Assembly: GCA_964495375.1 (NCBI GenBank)
Contig: CAZBWM010000035.1
Location: 1 to 64,000 of the forward strand
Direction: 5' to 3'
Origin: JAIESQ01 sp964495375
GTDB taxonomy: Bacteria; Planctomycetota; Planctomycetia; Pirellulales; JAEUIK01
Length of the DNA stretch: 64,000 nt
Under the pieces are notes generated by a model, which worked only from the letters and a program-made list of their open reading frames with translations, did no database searches and was not told the origin of the DNA. The position numbers and the translations under genes are program-made. Of this stretch, positions 28,704 to 36,798 are shown piece by piece. Position 1 is the first letter of the stretch, and the number at the start of each line of letters is the position of its first letter.

Positions 28704-29204
28704 ATGTCTGAAACCTTTGAGCTCGAAGCCGTTGAAGTCAACCTCTCGCCGCTCGAGCGTTTCGAGGAGTTTCTGCAGAGTCGCGGCAAGCGGGTCACCC
28801 AGCAGCGGCGAATCATCGTTGAGCACGTCTTCGCCGGGCACGAGCACTTCGACGCCGACGCCCTGGTCTCGCAGGTGCAGCAGCAAGACCCCCATCGTCG
28901 CGTCAGCCGGCCGACCGTCTATCGCACGCTAAGCGAACTGGTCGAAGCGGGCTTACTGCGCAAGATGATGCTCGGCACCCGCAGCGTCTACGAGCACGAC
29001 TACGGCTATCCGCAGCACGACCACTTGTACTGCCAGCAGTGCGAGAAACTAATCGAGTTTCACAGCGACGAGGTGCGCGAGATCTGCGAAGCGGTCGCGC
29101 GGCAGCACCAGTTTCGCGTGTCAGGGCACCGTTTGATCGTGCTGGGGACTTGCCCCGACTGCGCCCGGCCGCGCCGGCCGAAGCGCCGGCTCGACCTCGT
29201 TTGA
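28704..29204 (+). CDS. Fur family metal-responsive transcription regulator
   Basis: This 166-residue protein has the N-terminal winged helix (RVTQQRRIIVEHVF ... RRVSRPTVYRTLSELVEAGLLRK) and the C-terminal dimer domain with HDHLYCQQCEKLIEFH and CPDC. The two CxxC pairs form the structural zinc site, and the HDH cluster with downstream Glu/His residues forms the regulatory metal site. It represses iron-, zinc- or peroxide-responsive genes; which one cannot be decided. A start at 28668 (MLPTRVVAV) is possible; 28704 is chosen because the conserved region starts soon after. Confidence 0.92.
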   Translation: MSETFELEAVEVNLSPLERFEEFLQSRGKRVTQQRRIIVEHVFAGHEHFDADALVSQVQQQDPHRRVSRPTVYRTLSELVEAGLLRKMMLGTRSVYEHDYGYPQHDHLYCQQCEKLIEFHSDEVREICEAVARQHQFRVSGHRLIVLGTCPDCARPRRPKRRLDLV

Positions 29205-29270
29205 TTACGGCGTCTGTTCGCAACGTCTGATTGCCGCTGCTGGTCGCTGCGTCGGATCGACGCGCGTCGG

Positions 29271-31232
29271 TTAGCGCCGGATCGGGCCGCCGGTCACCGG
29301 CTCGAGGAAGCAGCGACGCAACCGATCGATGAACGGATCGCCGTGCGACACTTCGCGGGCGAACGTGCTCAGCTCATCGAGCCGCAAGTTCCATAAGCGA
29401 GCTGTGCGATCGTCGCCAGCCGTTACCAACCAGTGATTGTCGGAGCTGACCGCCAGGCACTGCACCGCGCCGTTGTGACCACGCAGAATGATCGGCCACG
29501 AGGCAACCGCCGGATTCGTGAGATCCCAGATCCGCGCCGTCTGATCGAGGCTGCCCGTCACCAGGCGGCGTCCGTCGGGCGTAATTGCCAGCGTTTGGAC
29601 CGACGCGGTGTGACCTTCAAGCACGTGTGAGTTCGCGCTCGGGTCAGCGGCGGTCAGATCCCACACGCGGGCAGTCTTGTCTTCGCCGCCTGTGACGGCC
29701 CAATGTCCGTCGGGGCTGATCGCCACGGCGCGAATCCAACCACGATGCCCGGCGAGCACCACCGACTCGCGGCTCGGATCGGCCGCGGCCAGATTCCAAA
29801 CGCGGGCCGTGGCGTCGAAGCTGCCGGTGATCACCAGCCGGCGGCTCGGCGCGATCGCCACCGACTGCACCGGCTCGGTGTGGCCCGTCAGCACGATCGC
29901 CGTCGAACTGGGGTCGACCGCTTCGAGATCCCACACGCGGGCCGTGCGATCGAAGCTGCCAGTTACCAACCAACGGCTATCCGGGCTGATCGTGGCAGCC
30001 TGGATCGACTCTTCGTGCCCGACCAACACGCGGGCGCTGGTGCCGGGATCGGCGGCGGTCAGATCCCAGACGCGGGCCGTGTTGTGCTTGGGGGTGAAGC
30101 CACCGCCGGTGCTCACCAGCCAGCGCCCGTTTGCGCTAATGGTGACCGCGGTGATACGACCTTCATGGCCTCGCAAGATCGACACGGCCGTGGCCGGATT
30201 CTTGGCGTTCAGGTCCCAAAGCCGCACGGTGCCGTCGTAGCTGCCGGTGGCCAACCAGCGACAATCGGGGCTCATCGCTACGGCGCACAGTCGGCCTTCG
30301 TGACCCGCCAACACAATGGGCGCCGCAGCGGGATACTTGGCGGTGAGGTCCCACAAGCGGGCGGTGCCGTCGTAACTGGCCGTGACTAAGAGCCGACCGT
30401 TGGCGCTGACAGTCACCGACGAAATGCGATCGGTGTGGCCGGCCAGTGGGCGGTCGTCGAGCGTCAGCAGGGCGTCGCGCAGCGATTGCTCGGCGGCAGG
30501 CGCCGGTGGTTCGTCGGCTTCCATCGCCATCGTGACCGCTTCGCTCGCCAAAGCGATGCTGCGCTGCGGGGCCTCGGGCAACAGCTCCTGCGATTCCTCG
30601 CTGAGCCGGGTGGCCACGGCCATGCGGACGCGGCGTTCGGCGTCGTTGCGTTCGGCGAGTGTTTGTTCGCAGCGCTCGTCGGCGGCCACGATCCGCTCTT
30701 GGGCGACCCACAGGGTGTCGGAGACGCGCCAGGCCATGATGCCACTCGCCAGCGCCGCGCCGACGACAAGCATCAGCGAAGCCGCCAGGGCGAAGCTCGG
30801 TCGATACCCCTTGCCCATCACATTACTCATCGCGCTGCGAGCAGGCGCGGCGCCTAGTGGCATCGGCGGTGGCAAGGGTGGCGGCTCCATCGGCGCGGGA
30901 GCAAACTCCGCAAGCCGCGGCTCGGTCACCCACGGCGATCCGTGCTCGTGAGCCGACTCGACGGTACGGCGAAGGCGCGTCGGCGGCACCGGCTCAACGT
31001 GCCGCGGCCCACTGAGTCGTGAATCGCTGTGTCTTGAATCGCTGTGCCGGGCGTCGACGCCGACGCTCTCGGGCGAAAAGCGGAGCTGGCACTCGCCGCA
31101 GGTGATCACGCGATCGCCAAACAGCTCGGCCGCATCGATGGGGGAACAGCAGAGCGGACACGACATCCGCAAGGCGGCGGCCTGCGGTCGTCCCCCGACC
31201 ACCGAGTACTTCGACTTCGGAAACGGCGTCAT
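29271..31232 (-). CDS. Zinc-ribbon, membrane-anchored WD40 repeat protein
   Basis: This protein of about 653 residues begins with a small CPLC...CGEC zinc ribbon (residues 24-50), a Pro-rich linker, one membrane segment (about 145-165, SLMLVVGAALASGIMAW) and a short coiled coil. Eight WD40 repeats follow (about 255-625), each ending in a form of D.TAR.WDL. The repeats are highly alike, which suggests recent expansion. It should form a closed eight-bladed propeller scaffold at the membrane. The layout resembles the C-terminal half of planctomycete WD40 Ser/Thr kinases but has no kinase domain. Several start codons are possible. Confidence 0.88.
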   Translation of the reverse strand: MTPFPKSKYSVVGGRPQAAALRMSCPLCCSPIDAAELFGDRVITCGECQLRFSPESVGVDARHSDSRHSDSRLSGPRHVEPVPPTRLRRTVESAHEHGSPWVTEPRLAEFAPAPMEPPPLPPPMPLGAAPARSAMSNVMGKGYRPSFALAASLMLVVGAALASGIMAWRVSDTLWVAQERIVAADERCEQTLAERNDAERRVRMAVATRLSEESQELLPEAPQRSIALASEAVTMAMEADEPPAPAAEQSLRDALLTLDDRPLAGHTDRISSVTVSANGRLLVTASYDGTARLWDLTAKYPAAAPIVLAGHEGRLCAVAMSPDCRWLATGSYDGTVRLWDLNAKNPATAVSILRGHEGRITAVTISANGRWLVSTGGGFTPKHNTARVWDLTAADPGTSARVLVGHEESIQAATISPDSRWLVTGSFDRTARVWDLEAVDPSSTAIVLTGHTEPVQSVAIAPSRRLVITGSFDATARVWNLAAADPSRESVVLAGHRGWIRAVAISPDGHWAVTGGEDKTARVWDLTAADPSANSHVLEGHTASVQTLAITPDGRRLVTGSLDQTARIWDLTNPAVASWPIILRGHNGAVQCLAVSSDNHWLVTAGDDRTARLWNLRLDELSTFAREVSHGDPFIDRLRRCFLEPVTGGPIRR

Positions 31233-32032
31233 ATAGTTTGCGCCCAAGCCACGTTGTCGCTTGCGGTCGGAGCCTTGCGATCGGCACTGCCCGAGGACCG
31301 CGTATATCCCGTTAAGCCAGCAGAATCCGTGTGCATCGGATAATGCTCACTACCTGAAATCGGTTCGCGCCGGGGTCAACCATCCAAATTCGCCACCGCG
31401 CAGCGTATTCGGTACATCCGTTACCTGCTGGCGTGATCGGCACGATCCGCACCGCTAGCGGTGCTACTAGCGAACGAGATTACGCCCAGGAGTGGCTGCC
31501 CGGGCGGCGACCTTGCCGGTTAGCGGGACCGGGCAAAGGCTGGCCGCACGAGCCGCTCGCCGCGGCAGTCTTGCCAGTGGCCGAGCGCTCTGGTTTGCCT
31601 CGAATTGCCTTGGTGTGGCTCGAATCTGGGAAAAAATGTTTTGGCGATTCTACGGCAAATGGGTAGGCTGACTTTCATCTGCTCCGCGGCACTCGCGGCG
31701 CAAGTGGTGCGCCGGCCCGCTGAGCCAAACAGGTCTTAGGGTCAATCGATGCCCATCAAGAGTTGGCGCTCGCTGTGGTGGCAGCTCAGCCACTGGACTC
31801 CTTCTTGGAATCAATCGGTGCCCGCCTATAGCTCGACTTGGCAAGCCAATCGAGCCCGTTTTCAGGCGGCCCGGCAGCGCGAGCTGCACGACGAGCAGCG
31901 GATGCTGATACGTCGGCGCCAACAACGGACGATGCCGCGATCACGGCTGGGGAGCGGTTCGCGGCCCGACTCGACGGGCGTCATCTAGCGAGACGGGCGT
32001 CAACTAGCCATTCGTCCGACGTGCTGAATTAT
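31233..32032. other. Long gene-poor stretch
   Basis: About 800 bases between two minus-strand genes. The only frame of note is the doubtful small one at 31749-31988. A perfect 16-base palindrome (GCACCGCTAGCGGTGC) lies at 31449-31464. Nothing else was recognised. Confidence 0.45.
31749..31988 (+). CDS. Doubtful small basic protein
   Basis: A 79-residue frame with an ATG start and a Trp-rich beginning (MPIKSWRSLWWQLSHWTPSW) followed by an Arg/Gln-rich helix. No clear ribosome site and no family recognised. It is listed because it is the only plausible frame in an 800-base gap. Confidence 0.22.
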   Translation: MPIKSWRSLWWQLSHWTPSWNQSVPAYSSTWQANRARFQAARQRELHDEQRMLIRRRQQRTMPRSRLGSGSRPDSTGVI

Positions 32033-33319
32033 TCAGTCGCCGGAAAACTCGTCCAACGCCTCGACCAGGCGGGCGAGCATGTCCGGCGTGTGCGCTGACG
32101 ACAAACTGATGCGTAGCCGCGCGGTGCCATCGGGCACGGTGGGCGGACGAATCGCCGGCACCCACAGCCCGCGCTCGGCGAGCCGCGCGGCCAGTGCGAG
32201 AGTCGGCTCACTGGGGCCAACGATCACCGGCACGATCGCGCCGACTTCCGGAAGATTGGGCGCACGCAAATCTGTCGAGCCGTTTGAAGTAGAGCCCGAA
32301 CGCTGCACGCCACGGGGTTGATCGACCACCGAATCGGCTGACAGTCGCCAGCCTTGTGCGGCCAGGCTGCGCACCAAACCGCTGAACCGCTCTTGCAGTT
32401 GCTCGCGTCGCTGCGGTTCGGCGGCGATCACGTCAAGCGCGGCCAGTGCGGCGGCCGCGGCGGCCGGTGTGCCGGCGGTCGAAAAGACATAAGACCGGGC
32501 ACGATTGGCTAACCAATTGATTAACTTGTGCGACCCGACGACGAACCCGCCCGACGAACCAAGCGACTTGCTCAGCGTGCCGACCCGCACGCCGACGCGC
32601 TCTTCGACGCCCTGCGCCTCGCAGACTCCACGTCCGCTGGCCCCGACAACTCCCAAGGCATGCGCTTCGTCAACCATCAGCATCGCGCCAAAGCGCTCGG
32701 CCAATTCGCACAACTCTGGCAGCGGCGCGGCGTGACCATCCATGCTGAACAGGGCATCGGTGACGATCAGCCGCCGGCGCGCGGTTCGTGCTGCGCTTGA
32801 GCCGAGCCGGTCTGCCAACGCTTCGAGATCGTTGTGGTGATAAACTTCGATCGCGGCACGCGACAGCCGGCAACCGTCGATCAGGCTGGCGTGGTTCAAC
32901 GCATCGCTGAACACCAGATCGCCGCGACCGACCAACGCACCGATGGTTCCCAAGTTCGCGGCGAACCCGGTCGGGAACAGTAGCGCCGCCTCGGAGCCCA
33001 TGAACTCGGCCAGCCGAGCTTCGAGCCGCTGGTGAGCGGGGTGCCTACCCGTGACCAGCGGGCTCGCGCCGGCCCCCCAACCTTCGTCACGAGCAGTCGC
33101 GGCGGCGGCGGCCACGACCTGCGGATGATCGGCCAGGCCCAAGTAATCGTTGCTGGCGAAATTGACGTACGTGCGGCCGTCGACCTCAAGATGCGCCGAG
33201 TCGACGCGGCGGCAGACGCGGCGCGTGCGCCGTAAGCTTCGTCGATCAAGCTCCGCCAACTCGTCATCGATCCAGTCGAGCGAGTCGCACTCAGTCGCTG
33301 GGCCCGGTGGTTCTGTCAT
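32033..33319 (-). CDS. bioF: 8-amino-7-oxononanoate synthase (alpha-oxoamine synthase family)
   Basis: This 428-residue PLP enzyme joins pimeloyl-ACP/CoA and alanine in biotin synthesis. Family motifs are clear: FASNDYLGLADHP near residue 53, DALNHASLIDGCRLS near 138, DEAHALGVVGASGRG near 218 and the PLP lysine in TLSKSLGSSGG near 249. The closest relatives of the alpha-oxoamine family (2-amino-3-ketobutyrate ligase, serine palmitoyltransferase) are possible alternatives, since no other bio genes adjoin it here. A region near residue 330-345 (RGVQRSGSTSNGSTD) is a low-complexity insert. Confidence 0.85.
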   Translation of the reverse strand: MTEPPGPATECDSLDWIDDELAELDRRSLRRTRRVCRRVDSAHLEVDGRTYVNFASNDYLGLADHPQVVAAAAATARDEGWGAGASPLVTGRHPAHQRLEARLAEFMGSEAALLFPTGFAANLGTIGALVGRGDLVFSDALNHASLIDGCRLSRAAIEVYHHNDLEALADRLGSSAARTARRRLIVTDALFSMDGHAAPLPELCELAERFGAMLMVDEAHALGVVGASGRGVCEAQGVEERVGVRVGTLSKSLGSSGGFVVGSHKLINWLANRARSYVFSTAGTPAAAAAALAALDVIAAEPQRREQLQERFSGLVRSLAAQGWRLSADSVVDQPRGVQRSGSTSNGSTDLRAPNLPEVGAIVPVIVGPSEPTLALAARLAERGLWVPAIRPPTVPDGTARLRISLSSAHTPDMLARLVEALDEFSGD

Positions 33320-33365
33320 GTCGTCAATCGTAACAGGTGCCGGGCGAGAGTCAGGGGGCTGGAAC

Positions 33366-33448
33366 AGGCTTCAGACTTCAGACGACAGGCTTCAGGCTTC
33401 AGACGACAGGCTTCAGACGACAGGCTTCAGACTTCAGACTTCAGGCGG
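33366..33448. repeat. Short tandem repeat of CAGGCTTCAGACTT type
   Basis: Irregular tandem copies of TTCAGACTTCAGACGACAGG-like units (CAGGCTTCAG, ACTTCAG, ACGACAGG) run for about 80 bases just upstream of bioF. Periods of about 7 and 14-21 alternate. The pattern lacks spacers, so is not a CRISPR. Confidence 0.8.
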
Positions 33449-33540
33449 CAGGACGTCAGGTTGCAGACTGTGGGCCGCCCGCTCGCATTGAATCGCAAAG
33501 CGGCGCACGACAACCACCGGCCTCTTCTATAAAGTGTTCC

Positions 33541-33682
33541 GGGATTTTGCGTCCTAACCGTCCTAAGGCCGTAAAAACGGCACCTAACTCATTGTTGTAA
33601 AAGCACTTATCCTTAGGACGCAAAACCCGAATCGCTTGCGTCCTAGATCGTCCTAACGGGGCCGTTTTGCGTCCTAAACTCC
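33541..33682. repeat. Cluster of TTTTGCGTCCTAA motifs
   Basis: The 13-mer TTTTGCGTCCTAA occurs at 33545-33557 and 33665-33677 and inverted at 33613-33625, with further GTCCTA(A/G) copies at 33560, 33640 and 33650 and a GCCGT/ACGGC hairpin at 33568-33580. It may be a repeat element or an operator-like array. It ends four bases before the stop codon of the epimerase gene. Confidence 0.7.
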
Positions 33683-33685
33683 CCC

Positions 33686-34660
33686 TTACGCATACCCATG
33701 AGCCCGGAACCAATCCCAGGCCGCCGCGGCCGCTGTGCGAACATCGCCCGGCTCGTAACCCAGCTCGGCCACCGCCCGATCGCAGCAGTAATGATGCTCC
33801 AGCGCCGACATGGCAGTCGACGCGCTGTTGACGTCGGGCTCGCGACCGGTGATCCGCCCCCAAGCGCTCCCCAAGGCGCCGGCCGCCCGCAGCCAGCGTG
33901 GTCGGGCTCTCATGATCGGCCGCCGTCCACCGGTGACTTCGGCGAACAAGCTCCAGGCCTCGAAGTAGCTCAGAGCCGGGCCGCCGAGGATGTAGCGCCG
34001 CCCCGTCTGACCGCGATCCAGCGCCGCGAGCACTCCTTGGGCGACATTCCGCACGTCGCAAAAATCGTTGCCGCCCGGAGGGGCGATCCAGCTTTGCCCT
34101 TTGGCGACCGCCAGAATCATCCGCCCCGACGACGGCTTCCAATCCCAAGGCCCCAGTACGTAAACCGGATTTACGATCACGGCGTCGAGCCCGCGCGAAA
34201 CTTCTTCGAGCAGCGCCTGCTCGGCCGCGCGCTTGGTGACGACATAGGGACTTTCGACATGCCCGCCGATGGGTGACTCTTCGTTGGCGGGCTGGGCGCG
34301 GGTGCCGATCCCCAGCGCATCGACGCTCGACACGTGGACCATCCGGGCGCGGGCCTCGCGCGCGGCCTGGGCGACGTTGCGCGTTCCTGCGACGTTGATC
34401 GCTTGCTGCTGGTCGAGCCCGGTCCAGCCGAGGTGGACCATGGCGGCGGCATGCACGACCCAATCGATCTCTTGGGTGGCCGCCACCAACGATGCAGCGT
34501 CGCGGACGTCTCCCGAGGCAATTTCGACATCGAGCCCGGCAAAGGGGCGCGCGTCGGACGTGGCGCGTGCGAGCACGCGCACCTGATGCCCGCGGTCGAG
34601 CAACAGCCGCGCGCAGTTATTGCCGACGAGTCCGGTACCGCCTGTGACGAGCGTTCGCAT
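33686..34660 (-). CDS. NAD-dependent epimerase/dehydratase (extended SDR)
   Basis: This 324-residue protein has the N-terminal NAD(P)-binding GGTGLVGNN motif and the catalytic YVVTK (YxxxK) near residue 149, with Ser in VHVSSVD near 115. It resembles dihydroflavonol-4-reductase-like and hopanoid-associated (HpnA-like) SDRs. The substrate cannot be told. The gene is on the same strand as bioF but separated by about 370 bases of repeats. Confidence 0.86.
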   Translation of the reverse strand: MRTLVTGGTGLVGNNCARLLLDRGHQVRVLARATSDARPFAGLDVEIASGDVRDAASLVAATQEIDWVVHAAAMVHLGWTGLDQQQAINVAGTRNVAQAAREARARMVHVSSVDALGIGTRAQPANEESPIGGHVESPYVVTKRAAEQALLEEVSRGLDAVIVNPVYVLGPWDWKPSSGRMILAVAKGQSWIAPPGGNDFCDVRNVAQGVLAALDRGQTGRRYILGGPALSYFEAWSLFAEVTGGRRPIMRARPRWLRAAGALGSAWGRITGREPDVNSASTAMSALEHHYCCDRAVAELGYEPGDVRTAAAAAWDWFRAHGYA

Positions 34661-34750
34661 GGATCAGAGTTTGGCGGATGCGCGGCGAATCGGCAACGGT
34701 CGCGCGAGGGGCCACACAGTAGCAGATTGAGAGAGAGTAGGCCGCGAATC

Positions 34751-35485
34751 TTAGATTCGGAGGGCGTGCTTCTCGGTCTGGCGCTGATCAATGGCGGTGA
34801 TCAACTGAATGGCCAACATCGCGGCGAGCACATTCAATACCGAGCCCACGATGGAAAGTCGCGCGGCTACGATCAGCTTGTCGACGGATTCAGTAGGCAA
34901 CGGTAGGCGGCTGGAAAAGTTGGAGAAGACAATGGAAATCAACCACGTCGCCCACCAGAAGCGGACAAGAAATGCTACCGGCGCGCGACGCCACAGCGTG
35001 CCTCGAACTTCAGTAACCAACGGATCGCTGGCGCGCCAGATTTCAGTCGTGGCGACATAGGGAACCACGATATTGAGGAGCGGAATAAACCAGTAACCGA
35101 CAGCCCAGCCTGGCGAAAGGTAGAGGCGAGCCGCCCCGAGCGCCGGCAGATTGCGATAGACGCGATGAAACCACGTGCAGAAACTGATGATGGTGGCGAG
35201 CGCCAGGACAGCCTCCGCCAGTGCGACGAACGCGTGACGCAGTTCATTAGCACGAATCAGTTCGGCGTTGAAGCCGGTTTTATTCTGCAGCGCGTCAAGG
35301 ATCGAGATTCGCCACCCGTTCGAGAGAATCGAGAGGCAGGACAAGAGGACGCCGCATCCGAGTAGCGCTCGCGTCCAGTTCGCGCGGGTGTTTCCCGAGG
35401 CAAAGGGGACAACATCAACTGTGTCGGGAGATAGTTGCGTCGTGGAGTCTAGAGGCGGCGGGCTTTCGTAGGGGTTACTCGACAT
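34751..35485 (-). CDS. DUF4328 membrane protein, first of a tandem pair
   Basis: This 244-residue protein starts MSSNPYESPPPL, a planctomycete-typical N-terminus, then has about five membrane segments. The DUF4328 core FHRVYRNLPALGAARLYLSPGWAVGYWFIPLLN lies near residues 108-140. Function is unknown. The neighbouring gene at 35520-36290 is a paralogue on the same strand only 34 bases away, so the pair came from a tandem duplication and is probably one operon. Confidence 0.85.
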   Translation of the reverse strand: MSSNPYESPPPLDSTTQLSPDTVDVVPFASGNTRANWTRALLGCGVLLSCLSILSNGWRISILDALQNKTGFNAELIRANELRHAFVALAEAVLALATIISFCTWFHRVYRNLPALGAARLYLSPGWAVGYWFIPLLNIVVPYVATTEIWRASDPLVTEVRGTLWRRAPVAFLVRFWWATWLISIVFSNFSSRLPLPTESVDKLIVAARLSIVGSVLNVLAAMLAIQLITAIDQRQTEKHALRI

Positions 35486-35519
35486 TGCTCAGCGACCGGC
35501 TCGTCGGTTGGAAGTGCGA

Positions 35520-36290
35520 TCACCCCGGTGTCAGTTCGACGGCGACCGGCTGGCCCTGGCGGAATCGCTGCTCGTATTTTACTTCCTGGCGACGATCGAT
35601 GGACGTGATCATAGCGATGGCGAGTAGTGCCGCGAGAATATTCAATGCGGCGCCCACGATCGACAGCCACGAAGAGCTGATCAGCGATTCGATCGACTCG
35701 GTTCCCAGCGAAATTCGCATGGAGAAGTTGTCGTAGATATTCGAAATCAACCAGATCGCCCACCACGACCCGACTAACACGGAACCAGGGCGCCGTTGCC
35801 AAGCGGTGCCCCAGGTTTCATTCAATGCGGGGTCGCTCCCGCGCCACATTTCTCCGGCAGCCTGAACCGGGCGCACGAGGTTTGCAAAAGGAATGAACCA
35901 GTATCCGACAACCCAGCCAGGCGTGAATCGTAGCCCGGCCGCGCCCAGGGCGGGCAGATTTCGATAGACGCGGTGAAACCACATCAAGAACAACACAGCG
36001 GTTGAGATCAAGATGGCGAGTTCCGCGAGAGCGATCAGGCCGACTCGCGCATCGTTCATCATCAACGCTTCCTCAGACGCCTGACCGAACTTGGCCCGCT
36101 CCAAAAGCGAAATCTGCATCCAATAGGAAAGCGCTGCGACGCATGACACCAGGATGTTGAATCCCAGCAGAACCTTGGCGACCACGGCACGTCGATGCCC
36201 CGATTCGAACGGCAGGATCGTAGCGGGAAGCTCTGGTGGCATCGGAGTCGCTTCGATCGGCGCTGGACTTTCGTAGGGATTGCTCGACAT
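35520..36290 (-). CDS. DUF4328 membrane protein, second of a tandem pair
   Basis: This 256-residue protein starts MSSNPYESPAPI and carries the core FHRVYRNLPALGAAGLRFTPGWVVGYWFIPFAN, closely matching its neighbour downstream. The start at 36290 is chosen by this match to the paralogue; a longer upstream frame is rejected. About five membrane segments are present. The role is unknown. Confidence 0.85.
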   Translation of the reverse strand: MSSNPYESPAPIEATPMPPELPATILPFESGHRRAVVAKVLLGFNILVSCVAALSYWMQISLLERAKFGQASEEALMMNDARVGLIALAELAILISTAVLFLMWFHRVYRNLPALGAAGLRFTPGWVVGYWFIPFANLVRPVQAAGEMWRGSDPALNETWGTAWQRRPGSVLVGSWWAIWLISNIYDNFSMRISLGTESIESLISSSWLSIVGAALNILAALLAIAMITSIDRRQEVKYEQRFRQGQPVAVELTPG

Positions 36291-36639
36291 GGTATGCCCA
36301 CTTGAAAGAGGTGATGTGATGCGACTGGAACGTGAGGTCGGCAAATAGAATATCGCCTCCGCGCCCGGGACACCACCAATGGCAGCCGGTCGCGCACGCC
36401 CGTATAACACAACGCAACCTGGCACGTCGGGAATTGTGATGCGTGCCTGTCGGTTTTCTGTCGAGGATCTTCATCATGCGCCAAATTCTTCGATCGAGTC
36501 TCAGGTTGCTGGAAATCGTTTTCGCAGCGACCGACTGCCAACGTCGCATGACTTCGCCGGCTCGCCTGGCAGGGCGCCGCCGCACGCTGCACTGCTGGGC
36601 AAGCCAGCAGTGGCACCCAGCGCCGGCGACCCTTGATCG
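36291..36639. other. Gene-free stretch with a hairpin
   Basis: About 350 bases between the divergent DUF4328 and amidohydrolase genes. A hairpin CACTGCTGG/CCAGCAGTG lies at 36590-36612 and leads directly into the 159-bp repeat, making a compound repeat region. No gene is supported. Confidence 0.45.
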
Positions 36640-36798
36640 GGGTGGCCCGGCTGCTCGCAGCCGGGTGGCGCAGCCACAAGAATCTGCTCTTGCCGCGCGG
36701 CCCATGTCAGCCGCGTCGATTTCAGATGGCTTCTTGTTGCTTCGGCCGATGATGCCAATCTCGCGGAGCGAGTGTGCCGGCAAGCGGCTGGGCCACCC
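36640..36798. repeat. 159-bp interspersed repeat, copy B (inverted)
   Basis: The element starts GGGTGGCCCGGCTGCTCGCA and ends GCCGGCAAGCGGCTGGGCCACCC-type sequence, the reverse of copies A and C but of identical length. Its closest relative is copy C at 58796-58954. It lies over the putative N-terminus of the amidohydrolase frame and contains that gene's best upstream ATGs. Confidence 0.85.

Noticed and set aside
33366..33448. CRISPR array
   Set aside because: Repeats of 7-14 bases without unique spacers and no cas genes in the window.
35520..36425. Extended N-terminus of the second DUF4328 protein
   Set aside because: The 45 extra codons lack similarity to the paralogue, which also starts MSSNPYESP; start moved to 36290.
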